This document shows, one piece after another, positions 7,178-16,279 of a stretch of 23,439 bases of DNA. The first letter of the stretch is position 1. Every line of letters starts with the position of its first letter. This DNA is from Fibrobacter sp. GTDB lineage: Bacteria; Fibrobacterota; Fibrobacteria; Fibrobacterales; Fibrobacteraceae. The notes below the pieces were generated by a model that made no database searches, was not told the DNA's origin, and worked only from the letters and a program-made list of their open reading frames with translations. A program made the translations under genes and the position numbers. The DNA is taken from positions 1 to 23,439 of the forward strand of contig JAEDLI010000030.1 in NCBI GenBank assembly GCA_016295375.1, written 5' to 3'.

Positions 7178-9322
7178 CTAGAAATTGACCTTTACGTCGG
7201 CCATAATTATGTTTTTGGTAAAATCAACAGTCTTTGCAGAAACGTTACCCGCTTCGTCAAAGGCCTTATAATCTACAGAGTTTTTCATCAGGCCATACTG
7301 CATCGTTAAATAAGCACCCTGAGCAATCTTGAGCCTAGGACCGGCAAGAACAAGCGTTTCGTTCATTCCATCCAAGAACCCAGCGTAAGAAACTCCGAAT
7401 TCGTTCTTCAGCAGGTGGAAGCCAGCAAGCAACGCCACAGGGCCATAAATATCGGCATTAAGACCCGCAGCAAGGCTAGAAGATGTACGTTCTAGGTAAT
7501 CGGTTTCTTTTGTCTGCTCATAAGAAACCGACACATCCAAGGTACGATCCCAATTGAGGAAATTGCCCACCTTAGCCAAGGCGCCTCCGCCAAAGCGAAC
7601 ATAGGCAGATCCACTGGCAAAATACAAGCTGTCGCCATCCATCTTGTCGGCCTTGTAATAACCGCCAAGGACGCGGACTGTCAGTGCATCGTTCCAATCA
7701 AAGACCAAACTCAAGTCTCCGCCCTTACGGTTAGGTGTGGCATAGCCGTAAGGCAAAGCCACACTCGTCGCCGGATCCAATGCCCTGGACATGGCCAGGA
7801 GTTCACTACGACGCAAGGTTTTATGACTGTAGCCGTTCCTATAGTACTGACCGTACTTGTAGTTGTTGAACAATTCAAAGGTGTCGCTCTGAACAAAGTA
7901 GCGATCCGGGCCCACAAGCTGAACAGCACCAGAGGTGTTATCAATCAGCATGTTATAAGCTGCCTGGGGCACCGCTTCGTAGTGAGAGAAATAAAGATTT
8001 TCCAGCGCACCAGAACGGCTTCCCAAAAGCATCGCGATAGAAGGATCATACACGGAATTGCTATTTAGGATCGATGTCAAACCCATCGTTACGGGAGTCA
8101 TGGCGAGTTCAGACTGGAAGCCCTTATCGTTCATTATTCCGTTAACAGTGGCCTTCGCATTCCAACTAGAAGCGTCGTACTCCACGTAGCCATCAAAATG
8201 GAGGCCCAGCTTGTTCTTCAAGCGACCCAAATCACGTTCTACCGGAGACAAATCCACGGAATCTTTGTAGAACATATAGGCCCTAATATCCTTGGACTCA
8301 TCGGGCAGGTAGATTGAATCTGTATAGAACGCCATCACCTTAAGGGTATCATTACCCAATTCGTCGATGGACTGTTTCCAATAAGACATGGCCACTTCTA
8401 CATTGGCACCAAAATTCAGCCCAGACCTACCAGAAGTCTTGGAATCGTAGCCAATATTTCCGCTCACCACGTTATTCCAATCGTAAACGGCAGGATAGTT
8501 TCCTTGCAACAAGGTTGCCCTGGTGCTACGGACGCGATCGAAGGCATAGACGTCGTTAACTCCGACGGTAACGCCGAATACGTTTACCCCCAAACGACCA
8601 CCAGCCAGGTAACGATCTGCATCATCGAAATCGAAGAACAGCTGGTCAGCTTTCTTACCGTTATTCCTCAAACGAGCAAGAGTTCCCTGAACATAGATAT
8701 CATCCAGTACACCCATCTTGCCAGAACGGTAGGTAGCATTTAAGCCCTGCATCAAACGACGATCAGAGCCGTCAAGACTACGTTCTTCCATAACGGTTTC
8801 ACGACGCTCACGGAATATTTCCGGTTCCATGATATAATCCGGTTCCGGCTGGTAAATTGTGAGAGGCGTATATCCCACACGCATGGTTCCCAAATTGAAA
8901 TCCACATGACGGTTAAGGATGAGCCCATCGTAAGACCACCAATCTATCAAGGGAACATTGTTTCCTTGCCTGTGAGCATTGTCCCAGTCCTCGTGAATAC
9001 GAATGCCAAACTTGGCCTGCGTCTCTTTACTCGGACGAATGGAGAACAACAGATTTGCGTGGGTATAAGCCTGGGCCTCGGCGGTCTGGGAATCGTCTAA
9101 AAGAGCGTCAGAATCCACTGTAGACCGTATATAACCAGCCCTCACGTTTCCACCAATGGAGAATCCCAGCACATTGCGCTGAATGTCTTCAAGTTTCTCC
9201 AAAAAGCTTTCTTGCTTCTGCTCAACCGAAAGAGAATCAGACGATTCTTGAGCAAAGGCCGAGGCTGCAGCCAAGCAGGATACCAGCAACGAGTAATTAA
9301 AAATTTTCGTTTTCAAGTTCAT
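7178..9322 (-). CDS. Outer-membrane beta-barrel protein (paralogue 3)
   Basis: A 714-residue exported protein: signal peptide 1-24 (ending ASAFA), then a short helical stretch with coiled-coil character (LSVEQKQESFLEKLEDIQ), then alternating beta-strand sequence (SIGGNVRAGY) to a terminal Phe (VKVNF), the usual BAM recognition end of a barrel. It shares landmarks with the next upstream gene: PLTIYQPEPDYIMEPEIF, MQGLNATYRSG and DPATSVALPYGYATPNRKGG in the same order. No SusC or TonB-box features were seen. ATG at 9322 has GAGG eight bases upstream, directly after the previous stop. The function is likely a porin, adhesin or complex scaffold in the outer membrane; the substrate is unknown. Confidence 0.83.
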   Translation of the reverse strand: MNLKTKIFNYSLLVSCLAAASAFAQESSDSLSVEQKQESFLEKLEDIQRNVLGFSIGGNVRAGYIRSTVDSDALLDDSQTAEAQAYTHANLLFSIRPSKETQAKFGIRIHEDWDNAHRQGNNVPLIDWWSYDGLILNRHVDFNLGTMRVGYTPLTIYQPEPDYIMEPEIFRERRETVMEERSLDGSDRRLMQGLNATYRSGKMGVLDDIYVQGTLARLRNNGKKADQLFFDFDDADRYLAGGRLGVNVFGVTVGVNDVYAFDRVRSTRATLLQGNYPAVYDWNNVVSGNIGYDSKTSGRSGLNFGANVEVAMSYWKQSIDELGNDTLKVMAFYTDSIYLPDESKDIRAYMFYKDSVDLSPVERDLGRLKNKLGLHFDGYVEYDASSWNAKATVNGIMNDKGFQSELAMTPVTMGLTSILNSNSVYDPSIAMLLGSRSGALENLYFSHYEAVPQAAYNMLIDNTSGAVQLVGPDRYFVQSDTFELFNNYKYGQYYRNGYSHKTLRRSELLAMSRALDPATSVALPYGYATPNRKGGDLSLVFDWNDALTVRVLGGYYKADKMDGDSLYFASGSAYVRFGGGALAKVGNFLNWDRTLDVSVSYEQTKETDYLERTSSSLAAGLNADIYGPVALLAGFHLLKNEFGVSYAGFLDGMNETLVLAGPRLKIAQGAYLTMQYGLMKNSVDYKAFDEAGNVSAKTVDFTKNIIMADVKVNF

Positions 9323-9336
9323 AATCTCAGCCTCTT

Positions 9337-11532
9337 TTAAAATTCAATATTGATTCGTGCATCAATGATGCTCTGTGTAAATTCATGAGTAATCTTAGAA
9401 GCGCCATCATTATCGGGCAAAGCAGCCATGTAATCAGGAACATTGGTTTCGCCAAGGGTCAAGCCTCTGGTGCGATACTTGTTCTCAACAGAAATCTGCC
9501 CATAGTTCATGGACAACCATGCGTGGGGCGCCAACGTGTAGTCTAGACCAACCATCCATTGCATCTGACGCCCCTGCATAATCGGGGCAACAGATACATT
9601 CAAATTGGATGTCATAGCCTGTTCAAAGTTGGCCATTCCAGAATTGATATTGGTCCGAATCATCTGGAAACCAGCAGAAACGCCAAACCGTTTAAAATAG
9701 CGCCAATAAAGCCCTCCATTAATGAAGTCAGAATTCATGCTGGCCTTGTCGATTTCTTTGGTAGAATATTTGTAGCTACCGCTCAGTTCCAGAATCGTAT
9801 TAAATCCAAGCAGTTTCAACACATCCACCTTGGCACCACCACCCATTTCGGTGTACTTGGCTTTTTCGCCAGAAGGGAGGATTGACTTAACCTGTTCTTG
9901 CATAACAAATAGACCCTGAGCCTCAATGGCGTTGTCTTTTCCGAACCCGGCCACAAGGTTAACCTTTGCTCCAGTGCGGTTTGTAGTCGCAAGACCATTG
10001 GGCAAGGCCATCTGCAGAGCGGGGTCAGAAAGTTCATCCAACAAAGCTAATTCATTGCGAGTGAACACCGCTGTTGTGTAAGAAGTCTTGCTGTACGGAG
10101 CAATATTATAACTTTTGTTTTGTTCTTTCTGGAACTTATTGTTCAGCGGAGATGCATTTGCCAACGACGAAGACAACGGAGAGTGTCTCGGCGTAAAGTA
10201 GTACATGGCGTCGAAAGAAGAATAAAGCGGAGCGTAGATTCCATACTTGGTCAAGTTACCGTCTTTATCAGTGTTCAAAATACGGCGAGCCACGAACGAA
10301 GGCGATTGTGCCATATTGTTGTACCAAGAGGAATCGTTATAAATATACGCTGCATTGATTCTTGCGTTCCACAAATCAGTCTTATATCCAGCCTGGAGTT
10401 CAACATTAGCAGCCATGCCCTTGTCATCTTCCTTGACTGGCTTGTAAAGAACAACACCCTCTTCGTTAGTGCCACTTTCTTGATACTTGTATACTTCGTC
10501 CATGGACATTGCCACTTCTCCAGTCAAGTCAAGAATCAAGTTTTTATTTCCCAAAAAACCAGCTACATCACCACCAAAGCGGCCAGACACCACCTTCGTG
10601 TTCTGCGGGAGCGAATCCAGGTAATTGGTCGGCAGGTAATTGAAGATTTGGTTTTGCTGATCAAAGAAGTAACTGCGATTAATGGAATTTTCATCGTCCA
10701 CAATCCACAAATAAGTTCCAGCCACCATCAAGTTACGATTCATGGGGAACCATTCCAAATTCCCATTAATAGCATACTTGTCGTAGTTACCGGCCTGACT
10801 CGCACCAGGAATTCCCTCGTTTGGCAAAAGGTTACCCTCATAACCGGAGAAATCTAAGTATTCACCTCGGCGGAGTCTTGCAGCAAAAGCTTCGGCGCGA
10901 ATTTCACCGAGAGTTTCGCCCAAGCCCCTGCGGAACTGCAAGTTCACACCCTGCAAATTCCGCTGATTTCCTTCAAGCATCGCGTCTCCACGAGCGATTT
11001 CCTTGTTTCGGGCAAATATCATGGGTTCGTACATGATATCGACACCAGGAGCGTAAACTGTCAGAGGAGAAATTTGACTGCGGAAATCACCCACAACCCA
11101 ATAGAAAGATTCTCCTACATTGCCCTCTACATTGAGCCAAGGGAAAGTAACAGAAGTCGCCGAAGCGGCAAAGTAATCCTGCATGCCAGCAAAGGTTCGC
11201 ATCTTAGCATTTACACGGACATTATCCCAAGGACGGAATCCAAAGTCCAAATCCATCTGGACAAATTCCATCACTTCTCTATCAGACATGACATTGTATG
11301 CATTGACATCTTGATCCGAACTAAGATGGGAATTGTTATAAACCGCTCTCACGGTTCCGCCAATATCCACACCTTTTTTGGATTCTATAGACTCAATGGT
11401 ACTATCAATCTTAGCAGCATTTGTCGCGTTTACGGATGCAGCGGCAAACGCCACAGCCGACAACAAAATAGTTCCTGTAAAACGCAACATTTTCAAACCT
11501 CTTTCGGTATTCATTTGATAAATCTTCTTCAT
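9337..11532 (-). CDS. Outer-membrane beta-barrel protein (paralogue 2)
   Basis: A 731-residue exported protein with a signal sequence whose hydrophobic core lies at about 19-36, a short helical linker (AAKIDSTIESIESKK), DIGGTVRAVYNN at the first strand and a C-terminal Phe (INIEF). It matches its neighbour through SPLTVYAPGVDIMYEPMIF, LQGVNLQFRRG and DPALQMALPNGLATTNRTG. Two starts are plausible. ATG at 11532 has AAGGAGG eight bases upstream, overlapping the previous stop. ATG at 11490 has AGAGG seven bases upstream and gives a more ordinary signal peptide. I keep 11532 for its stronger ribosome site. Probably a subunit or porin in a polysaccharide-related envelope complex. Confidence 0.82.
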   Translation of the reverse strand: MKKIYQMNTERGLKMLRFTGTILLSAVAFAAASVNATNAAKIDSTIESIESKKGVDIGGTVRAVYNNSHLSSDQDVNAYNVMSDREVMEFVQMDLDFGFRPWDNVRVNAKMRTFAGMQDYFAASATSVTFPWLNVEGNVGESFYWVVGDFRSQISPLTVYAPGVDIMYEPMIFARNKEIARGDAMLEGNQRNLQGVNLQFRRGLGETLGEIRAEAFAARLRRGEYLDFSGYEGNLLPNEGIPGASQAGNYDKYAINGNLEWFPMNRNLMVAGTYLWIVDDENSINRSYFFDQQNQIFNYLPTNYLDSLPQNTKVVSGRFGGDVAGFLGNKNLILDLTGEVAMSMDEVYKYQESGTNEEGVVLYKPVKEDDKGMAANVELQAGYKTDLWNARINAAYIYNDSSWYNNMAQSPSFVARRILNTDKDGNLTKYGIYAPLYSSFDAMYYFTPRHSPLSSSLANASPLNNKFQKEQNKSYNIAPYSKTSYTTAVFTRNELALLDELSDPALQMALPNGLATTNRTGAKVNLVAGFGKDNAIEAQGLFVMQEQVKSILPSGEKAKYTEMGGGAKVDVLKLLGFNTILELSGSYKYSTKEIDKASMNSDFINGGLYWRYFKRFGVSAGFQMIRTNINSGMANFEQAMTSNLNVSVAPIMQGRQMQWMVGLDYTLAPHAWLSMNYGQISVENKYRTRGLTLGETNVPDYMAALPDNDGASKITHEFTQSIIDARINIEF

Positions 11533-11545
11533 ATATCAAGCCTCC

Positions 11546-13807
11546 TTAGAACCAAATCTTCGTTTCAGCTTGAACATAATGGGCTTTCCAATCATTCTCG
11601 GGAGCAGTTTCATCGCTATTGGTCATCCACTTGTAACGGAAGTGGAGGCCAGCTCTATCCGAAAAGTCCCAGTCGAAACCCAGGCCGATAGCGGTCTGCA
11701 AGACATTGATAGGAGCCTTTTCGTAGTAAGTTCCACCAGTGTTATAGGGAGCCTGATAAGGACCAGAAGTACTAGTCAATGCAGAAGACACGTTACGTAG
11801 GATGTAGGCGTCTTGGGCGCGGAACGTTTCAAAGCCAAGTGTCAGCACTGCATGAAGCGTCGGAGTAATCGCCACAGCAGGTTCAGACTGAACATACCAG
11901 TTGACCATCAACATATCATCTTGTTCCTCGCTATATCCCAGCGGAGAGAAGGTGGTAGAAACGCCAGACAGAGCCGTGTAGAACTGCAGCATGATATTAC
12001 GATCCGTATTGAACCAATGCCCAATATCGTATCCCAAATCCAAGGCCAAGGTAGAGTTCCATTTAGCATGCTGAGGAATATTGCCAGCCTTTACATCTGC
12101 TAAGGATGCATAAGGAACAAAGCCGTCCCACAGTTCCCAAGTTCCACCGCGAACACCGCCTTCCTGATTCTCTAAGCGGGATTGTCCCCTGCCACCGCCA
12201 ATTCGAGACAATTGACGACCGCGAGCATTACCGGAGTCAGAATTAAACAGGGATTTGTGACGGGTCCAAGAGTTTGTGGATTCCCACATAGCGCGGCCGT
12301 TTAAATTGTACCTGTAGTTGATGACGTCGTCGCCCTTTTCCACCTGCTTGTGGATACCATACTGCACGTGGGCACGGCCTCTGTTGAAATCAGGCTCCAA
12401 CTTAAAGTTTGCGCCCATCATGTTCGGACCATAGCGGAAAGTTCCCGCGCCAACATACCATTCATCTTGACGCCAAGAACGAAAACGGGAAGGATCTGTC
12501 ATACCGTAAGGAGAGAAGAAATCCTTGGCAAAATAAACGCCTTCCATAGTGATAGGAATCCAGTGCTTGTCCTGGGCCTTGACATAAACGCCCACGGCTG
12601 GAGACGAAGATCCAGTTCTGGTGTATTCCTTTTCGTACTTCTGGCTAGATCCAACTTCCTTGAGTTCTTCGGAGGCATCCTTAAATACCGTAGAATCATC
12701 CCAGCTAAGAGCCACATCCATCATCAGATAAAACTTGGGAGTCAGGTTACCCTTAATATCAATGGAAGCTACATGGTAGTCCGAAATTGCAGGGTTACCG
12801 TCACCATCCATAACAACAGGGTTAATCTGGTAATCCGGTTCATAGATCTGATCCTTTTCGTAGATTACCCCCATATAGTTTCCACCGAGGGTCATGTCCG
12901 CATCCAGGAACTTGATCTTTTCTTTGGCCAAGCGTCCATGAACCACCTGTCCACGGAAGTCGTATGTACCAGTCATTTCAAGTTCGCCAACCTGGGAACC
13001 CAACATACGCAGACCGTCACGAGCACCAATATCCATGTCCATGGGTTGAGACAACATCGCTTGGGCCTTCATGTTCCAAGGCAGGGTATGAATGTCAAGG
13101 AAAAGACCGCCAAAAGAACGGTTGGTCCAGAATGCGCGGCCACCTTCCTTAACAGGCTTAAAGGCTTTCTCCTTGTAATAAGTGCTTACCACCTTTTCAT
13201 CTTCGAACAGTTCATACTGGGAGAGGAAGCGGGGCATGGTTTCGCGTTCCCACATGGTCAGGGGGCTCGCGCTTTTCCATATAACACCACCAGCAAGAAG
13301 GGTTGCGCCGAAGCTTCCGGTACGCATATCCACACCTGCTAGCATATTTTCGGAAATTCTCAATCCGTAGTAATCCGAAGAATGCAGGTACAAAACACGT
13401 TCGCTGTTGTTGAAGGGACCTTCGTTAGGCGAAGACGCTTTAGAATTCTCGAAATATCCCGAAAAGTCAAAGGGTAAATACAGGTTTGTAAAGACCGTCA
13501 AGTAAGATGCCGGAGATACCACGACACCCACTGTCGCGGCCGCTTCGACCTTGGTTCTTACCCGGTCATCCTTCTGCAAATCAGAATATTCGTAGTAGTC
13601 AAAATTCTTGAATCGAATTGCAATATCTCCGGACACAGCCACGGGATTATCATCCTTACCTACAACCGTAGAACCAGCATAGGCTTCAAGAGAATCCAAC
13701 CTTTCGTTCAAGGAATCCAGTTTTGCAGCAGTCATTGGAGCTGCCCAAGAAGCTGTCGCGGCTAGACCAAAAGCAATCAAAGAAAAAGATTTCAAGTGTT
13801 TACGCAT
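11546..13807 (-). CDS. Outer-membrane beta-barrel protein (paralogue 1, most diverged)
   Basis: A 753-residue product from ATG at 13807, which has GAGG six bases upstream; ATG at 13819 and GTG at 13822 overlap the previous stop and lack a well-placed site. Signal peptide 1-22 (ending ASWAA), then a short Leu heptad segment (KLDSLNERLDSLEAY), then a first strand (AVSGDIAIRFKNF), many amphipathic strands and a terminal Phe (TKIWF). SPLTMWERE aligns with the SPLT/TPLT landmark of the other two barrels, but the remaining resemblance is weak. An Arg/Gly-rich stretch near residue 515-545 (RGRQLSRIGGGRGQ) would make a charged external or periplasmic loop. It follows the CBM11-like protein gene by 11 bases. 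Confidence 0.8.
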   Translation of the reverse strand: MRKHLKSFSLIAFGLAATASWAAPMTAAKLDSLNERLDSLEAYAGSTVVGKDDNPVAVSGDIAIRFKNFDYYEYSDLQKDDRVRTKVEAAATVGVVVSPASYLTVFTNLYLPFDFSGYFENSKASSPNEGPFNNSERVLYLHSSDYYGLRISENMLAGVDMRTGSFGATLLAGGVIWKSASPLTMWERETMPRFLSQYELFEDEKVVSTYYKEKAFKPVKEGGRAFWTNRSFGGLFLDIHTLPWNMKAQAMLSQPMDMDIGARDGLRMLGSQVGELEMTGTYDFRGQVVHGRLAKEKIKFLDADMTLGGNYMGVIYEKDQIYEPDYQINPVVMDGDGNPAISDYHVASIDIKGNLTPKFYLMMDVALSWDDSTVFKDASEELKEVGSSQKYEKEYTRTGSSSPAVGVYVKAQDKHWIPITMEGVYFAKDFFSPYGMTDPSRFRSWRQDEWYVGAGTFRYGPNMMGANFKLEPDFNRGRAHVQYGIHKQVEKGDDVINYRYNLNGRAMWESTNSWTRHKSLFNSDSGNARGRQLSRIGGGRGQSRLENQEGGVRGGTWELWDGFVPYASLADVKAGNIPQHAKWNSTLALDLGYDIGHWFNTDRNIMLQFYTALSGVSTTFSPLGYSEEQDDMLMVNWYVQSEPAVAITPTLHAVLTLGFETFRAQDAYILRNVSSALTSTSGPYQAPYNTGGTYYEKAPINVLQTAIGLGFDWDFSDRAGLHFRYKWMTNSDETAPENDWKAHYVQAETKIWF

Positions 13808-13818
13808 AAAAAACCTCA

Positions 13819-14544
13819 TCACAGCTCGTTGCGGAAGGGATAACCGCTGGGACCTTTATATGCCTCGCCATACTTCTTGATGACGATATCATCCATCCAC
13901 ACCTTGAAGGATTCGTTCTCGCCCTTACGCACTTCTAGACGGAAACCCTTGAAATTGCTCCAAGCAAACGGAAGCATCACGTCGCGGGTATTCTTGGCAT
14001 CCCAGTATAGACCGGTCATACCAAAACTTTTAAGGGGTATACTGAAATGTTTCCATTCCGTAGTGATTTCGCCGAAACTCTTAGAACGGAGCTTGACCTG
14101 CAAAGACTCGCCATTGCTCTTGACGCCATCGTCAACCAGCACAAACAGAGCGTTTTCTTCGCCCTTGGCACCTTTAATCCAGAACTCGAGGACACCTTCC
14201 TCCAAATATGGCGTCAAATCCACAGAGCCAGCAACGCAAATGGCCACACCGGAATAATCGTCGGCAATCAGCTCGATCTCCATGGCCAAGTCACCCTCTT
14301 TAGCCCCAGCCACATCCGTCATTAACGGTTCTGGGTTTTCTCGGGGATACTGATATGTGTATCCACCGCCACGGGGAATGCCTTCGCGCATGACCACAGA
14401 AACAACATCCGCGTCACTATGGAAAGGTTTCACCTCTTTTTTCAGAAAACGAGAGGCATCTCTATCACGATAATCACTAAAGGCAGCAAACGAAACCGTC
14501 GCCACGGACAGTAACGTTACTCCCAGCAGATAAGGAATTCTCAT
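13819..14544 (-). CDS. Exported CBM11/CIA30-like beta-sandwich protein, first gene of operon
   Basis: A 241-residue product from ATG at 14544, with GGAG five bases upstream; the frame extends to a TTG at 14565 with no ribosome site. Residues 1-20 are a signal peptide (RIPYLLGVTLLSVATVSFA). The mature part resembles the galactose-binding-like fold of CBM11 and CIA30 proteins: LEFWIKGAKGEENALFVLVDD, then WKHFSIPLKSFG, FKGFRLEV and a closing FKVWMDDIVIKK. Such domains often bind beta-glucans in secreted proteins, but there is no catalytic domain, lipid Cys or sorting tail here. It opens the six-gene operon, so it may be a periplasmic or surface partner of the barrels. Ligand binding is inferred. 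Confidence 0.8.
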   Translation of the reverse strand: MRIPYLLGVTLLSVATVSFAAFSDYRDRDASRFLKKEVKPFHSDADVVSVVMREGIPRGGGYTYQYPRENPEPLMTDVAGAKEGDLAMEIELIADDYSGVAICVAGSVDLTPYLEEGVLEFWIKGAKGEENALFVLVDDGVKSNGESLQVKLRSKSFGEITTEWKHFSIPLKSFGMTGLYWDAKNTRDVMLPFAWSNFKGFRLEVRKGENESFKVWMDDIVIKKYGEAYKGPSGYPFRNEL

Positions 14545-14705
14545 AGAAACTCCAATTTGAAACAAAAAGTCGGTATACCGAACCTAAATATACCTCTTTT
14601 TTCAAAAAAATCTCTTTTTTTTTAAAATTATCTCTTATACAAGTGTAAACACATATATTTTGTCCGTTTTTTCACGTTTTCCCCATTTTTATCTATTTTC
14701 ATACT
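14545..14705. promoter_or_regulatory. Divergent promoter region of the envelope operon and the GH5 lipoprotein gene
   Basis: This 161-base A/T-rich region must hold both promoters. On the minus strand TATATT (14592-14587) is a candidate -10, and the perfect palindrome CGGTATACCG at 14571-14580 falls at the expected transcription start, a plausible operator. On the plus strand TATATT at 14654-14659 follows the small dyad GTGT-AA-ACAC (14643-14652). Long A and T tracts fill 14595-14630. Promoter assignments are tentative. Confidence 0.4.
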
Positions 14706-16070
14706 ATGAACAAACATGTCCTTTATTTTACATTCTTCTTCGGTTTAGCCGGCATCTTCACAGGGTGCGGGGACTCCGATTCCAACGGCAACATCATCGG
14801 ACCCCAAAAGGGCGATTCATCTAGCAGCGTCGAGTCTTCGAGTGCCGAACCGGTACCCGTGGTCAAGCCTATAGATTACTCCAAGGCTGTTGCCATGAAC
14901 AAAAAACTTGGCAAAGGTATCAACTTTGGCAACACGTTCGATGCCACCTGCGAGACCTGCTGGGGAGGTGGTCCCGTAGAAAAAGCCCAAGTGGACTACG
15001 TAGCCAAAATGGGCTTCCAGACCGCGCGTTTGCCAGTGCGCTGGGACGAGGCGACATCCAAAGAACCTCCATACACTATAGAACCAAGCTATATCGCTCG
15101 CATCAAAGAGGTCCTTGGCTTTTTCAAGGACAACAAAATGCGAGTTATGATGAATATGCATCACCACGACTCCTTCATTTACGACCTGGTCTATACTGAC
15201 GAAGCCTGCAACAGCAAGACCTACAATCAGAGGAAGAGCAGCTGCAATAATTCCAGTGGTAGCGTCAACTCCGAAAACCTTGAAAAAAACCTTGCCCGAG
15301 TAGATTCAATCTGGGCCCAAATTTCTAGGGAGTTCAAGGATTACGACAACGATTTCCTCCTGTTCGAATTGTTTAACGAGCCCGTATACGGGGTATCGGC
15401 GGAAATCCACAACGAGATGATCAAAAGGACCTACCCCATTATCCGCGCCACCAACCCCGGTAGAACTCTTGTCTACAACACCTACCCGTGGGGGGGCATT
15501 AACGGAATAAAAAAGCTAGAGCTTCCTGAAGACGGAAACATCATCATTGACATCCATTACTATGAACCCCAGAGTTTCACGCACCAAGGACACAATTCTA
15601 AATGTGACGTTTCCAACCCGGTCATTTGGGAAGATACTCGCGCCAACAAAGAAAAAATAACCAGCGATTTCGCGAACATGCGGCAATTCGCCAACGACAG
15701 GTTCCCTGCCGTGAATCCCGAGGGAATTCCCATAACTATCGGTGAATTCGGCGTATCCACCTGCAACAACGTCGCTTCAAAGGCCCTTTGGACCAAGTAT
15801 GTCGTAGCTGCCGCCGATTCCATGAATATGAGTTGGCAATATTGGGCATTTACGTCCGTCGGAGGATTTGAAGTCTATAAGAAAAGCACAGGCATTTGGG
15901 AAGTACCCGTGGTCGCAGCCTTGGGCGCGGACACCACAGGACTTGCAAAGATTATTATCCCAGACAAGGTCGTAGAAGAAACCAAGACAGAAGAAACAAC
16001 CGATAGTGGAACCAAAGAGAAAACGGAAGACTCCGAAGAAAAAACTGAAGATACATCATCTGAGGGGTAA
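14706..16070 (+). CDS. GH5 cellulase lipoprotein (GH5_4-like)
   Basis: Predicted endo-beta-1,4-glucanase or broad beta-glucanase. Residues 1-21 are a lipoprotein signal with lipidated Cys21 (GIFTGC), followed by a Ser-rich linker to about 50. The GH5 domain covers about 60-405: GKGINFGNTF (69-78), ARLPVRW (107-113), NMHHHD (150-155), acid/base E225 in FELFNEP, IDIHYYEP (281-288) and nucleophile E347 in TIGEFG. The motif set suggests subfamily 4. After about 420 comes a low-complexity tail rich in Glu, Lys and Thr with no domain. The start fits the lipoprotein signal, but no Shine-Dalgarno sequence precedes it. Transcribed alone, divergent from the envelope operon, and closed by a strong terminator. 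Confidence 0.92.
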   Translation: MNKHVLYFTFFFGLAGIFTGCGDSDSNGNIIGPQKGDSSSSVESSSAEPVPVVKPIDYSKAVAMNKKLGKGINFGNTFDATCETCWGGGPVEKAQVDYVAKMGFQTARLPVRWDEATSKEPPYTIEPSYIARIKEVLGFFKDNKMRVMMNMHHHDSFIYDLVYTDEACNSKTYNQRKSSCNNSSGSVNSENLEKNLARVDSIWAQISREFKDYDNDFLLFELFNEPVYGVSAEIHNEMIKRTYPIIRATNPGRTLVYNTYPWGGINGIKKLELPEDGNIIIDIHYYEPQSFTHQGHNSKCDVSNPVIWEDTRANKEKITSDFANMRQFANDRFPAVNPEGIPITIGEFGVSTCNNVASKALWTKYVVAAADSMNMSWQYWAFTSVGGFEVYKKSTGIWEVPVVAALGADTTGLAKIIIPDKVVEETKTEETTDSGTKEKTEDSEEKTEDTSSEG

Positions 16071-16090
16071 GCCTCTTACGCTGCTTACTC

Positions 16091-16128
16091 AAAAAAAGGG
16101 AGGCCTGAATATCAGGCCTCCCTTTTTT
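16091..16128. terminator. Strong bidirectional-type intrinsic terminator
   Basis: GGGAGGCCTGA (16098-16108), loop ATA, TCAGGCCTCCC (16112-16122), flanked by seven A before and six T after, giving up to 17 paired bases. It lies 20 bases past the GH5 lipoprotein stop and has a T tract on either strand. Confidence 0.93.
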
Positions 16129-16227
16129 AAATGACGGCATGCCAAGTGATTAACCAGACATAATGGGATTGCCCATCAAGCAAAAAACATACATTGCCTC
16201 ATTGCGAAACATGCCGAAAACATAATA

Positions 16228-16256
16228 TAAAGAAGGCTTCTCGCAGAGAAGCCTTC
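16228..16256 (-). terminator. Terminator hairpin after the GH5/Ig-like gene
   Basis: GAAGGCTTCTC (16232-16242), loop GCA, GAGAAGCCTTC (16246-16256), a perfect 11-bp stem. The minus-strand trailer is T/A-rich rather than a pure T tract. It begins 23 bases past the stop at 16280. The rest of 16129-16231 shows no gene. Confidence 0.75.
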
Positions 16257-16279
16257 ACTATTCAATTTCACCTAGAGGA

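Noticed and set aside
7178..11532. SusC/SusD-type polysaccharide utilisation locus
   Set aside because: The barrels show no TonB box or plug domain that I can see and no SusD-like lipoprotein; they end in Phe and match each other instead.
7178..13807. Type IX sorting tails on the three barrel proteins
   Set aside because: Their C-termini are strand-like and end in Phe as in BAM substrates, without the G-x-Y-x-[VI] sorting-domain pattern seen in the three true cases.
16071..16279. Possible small gene or RNA between the two GH5 genes
   Set aside because: The region is explained by two terminators; no start with ribosome site or conserved structure was seen between them.
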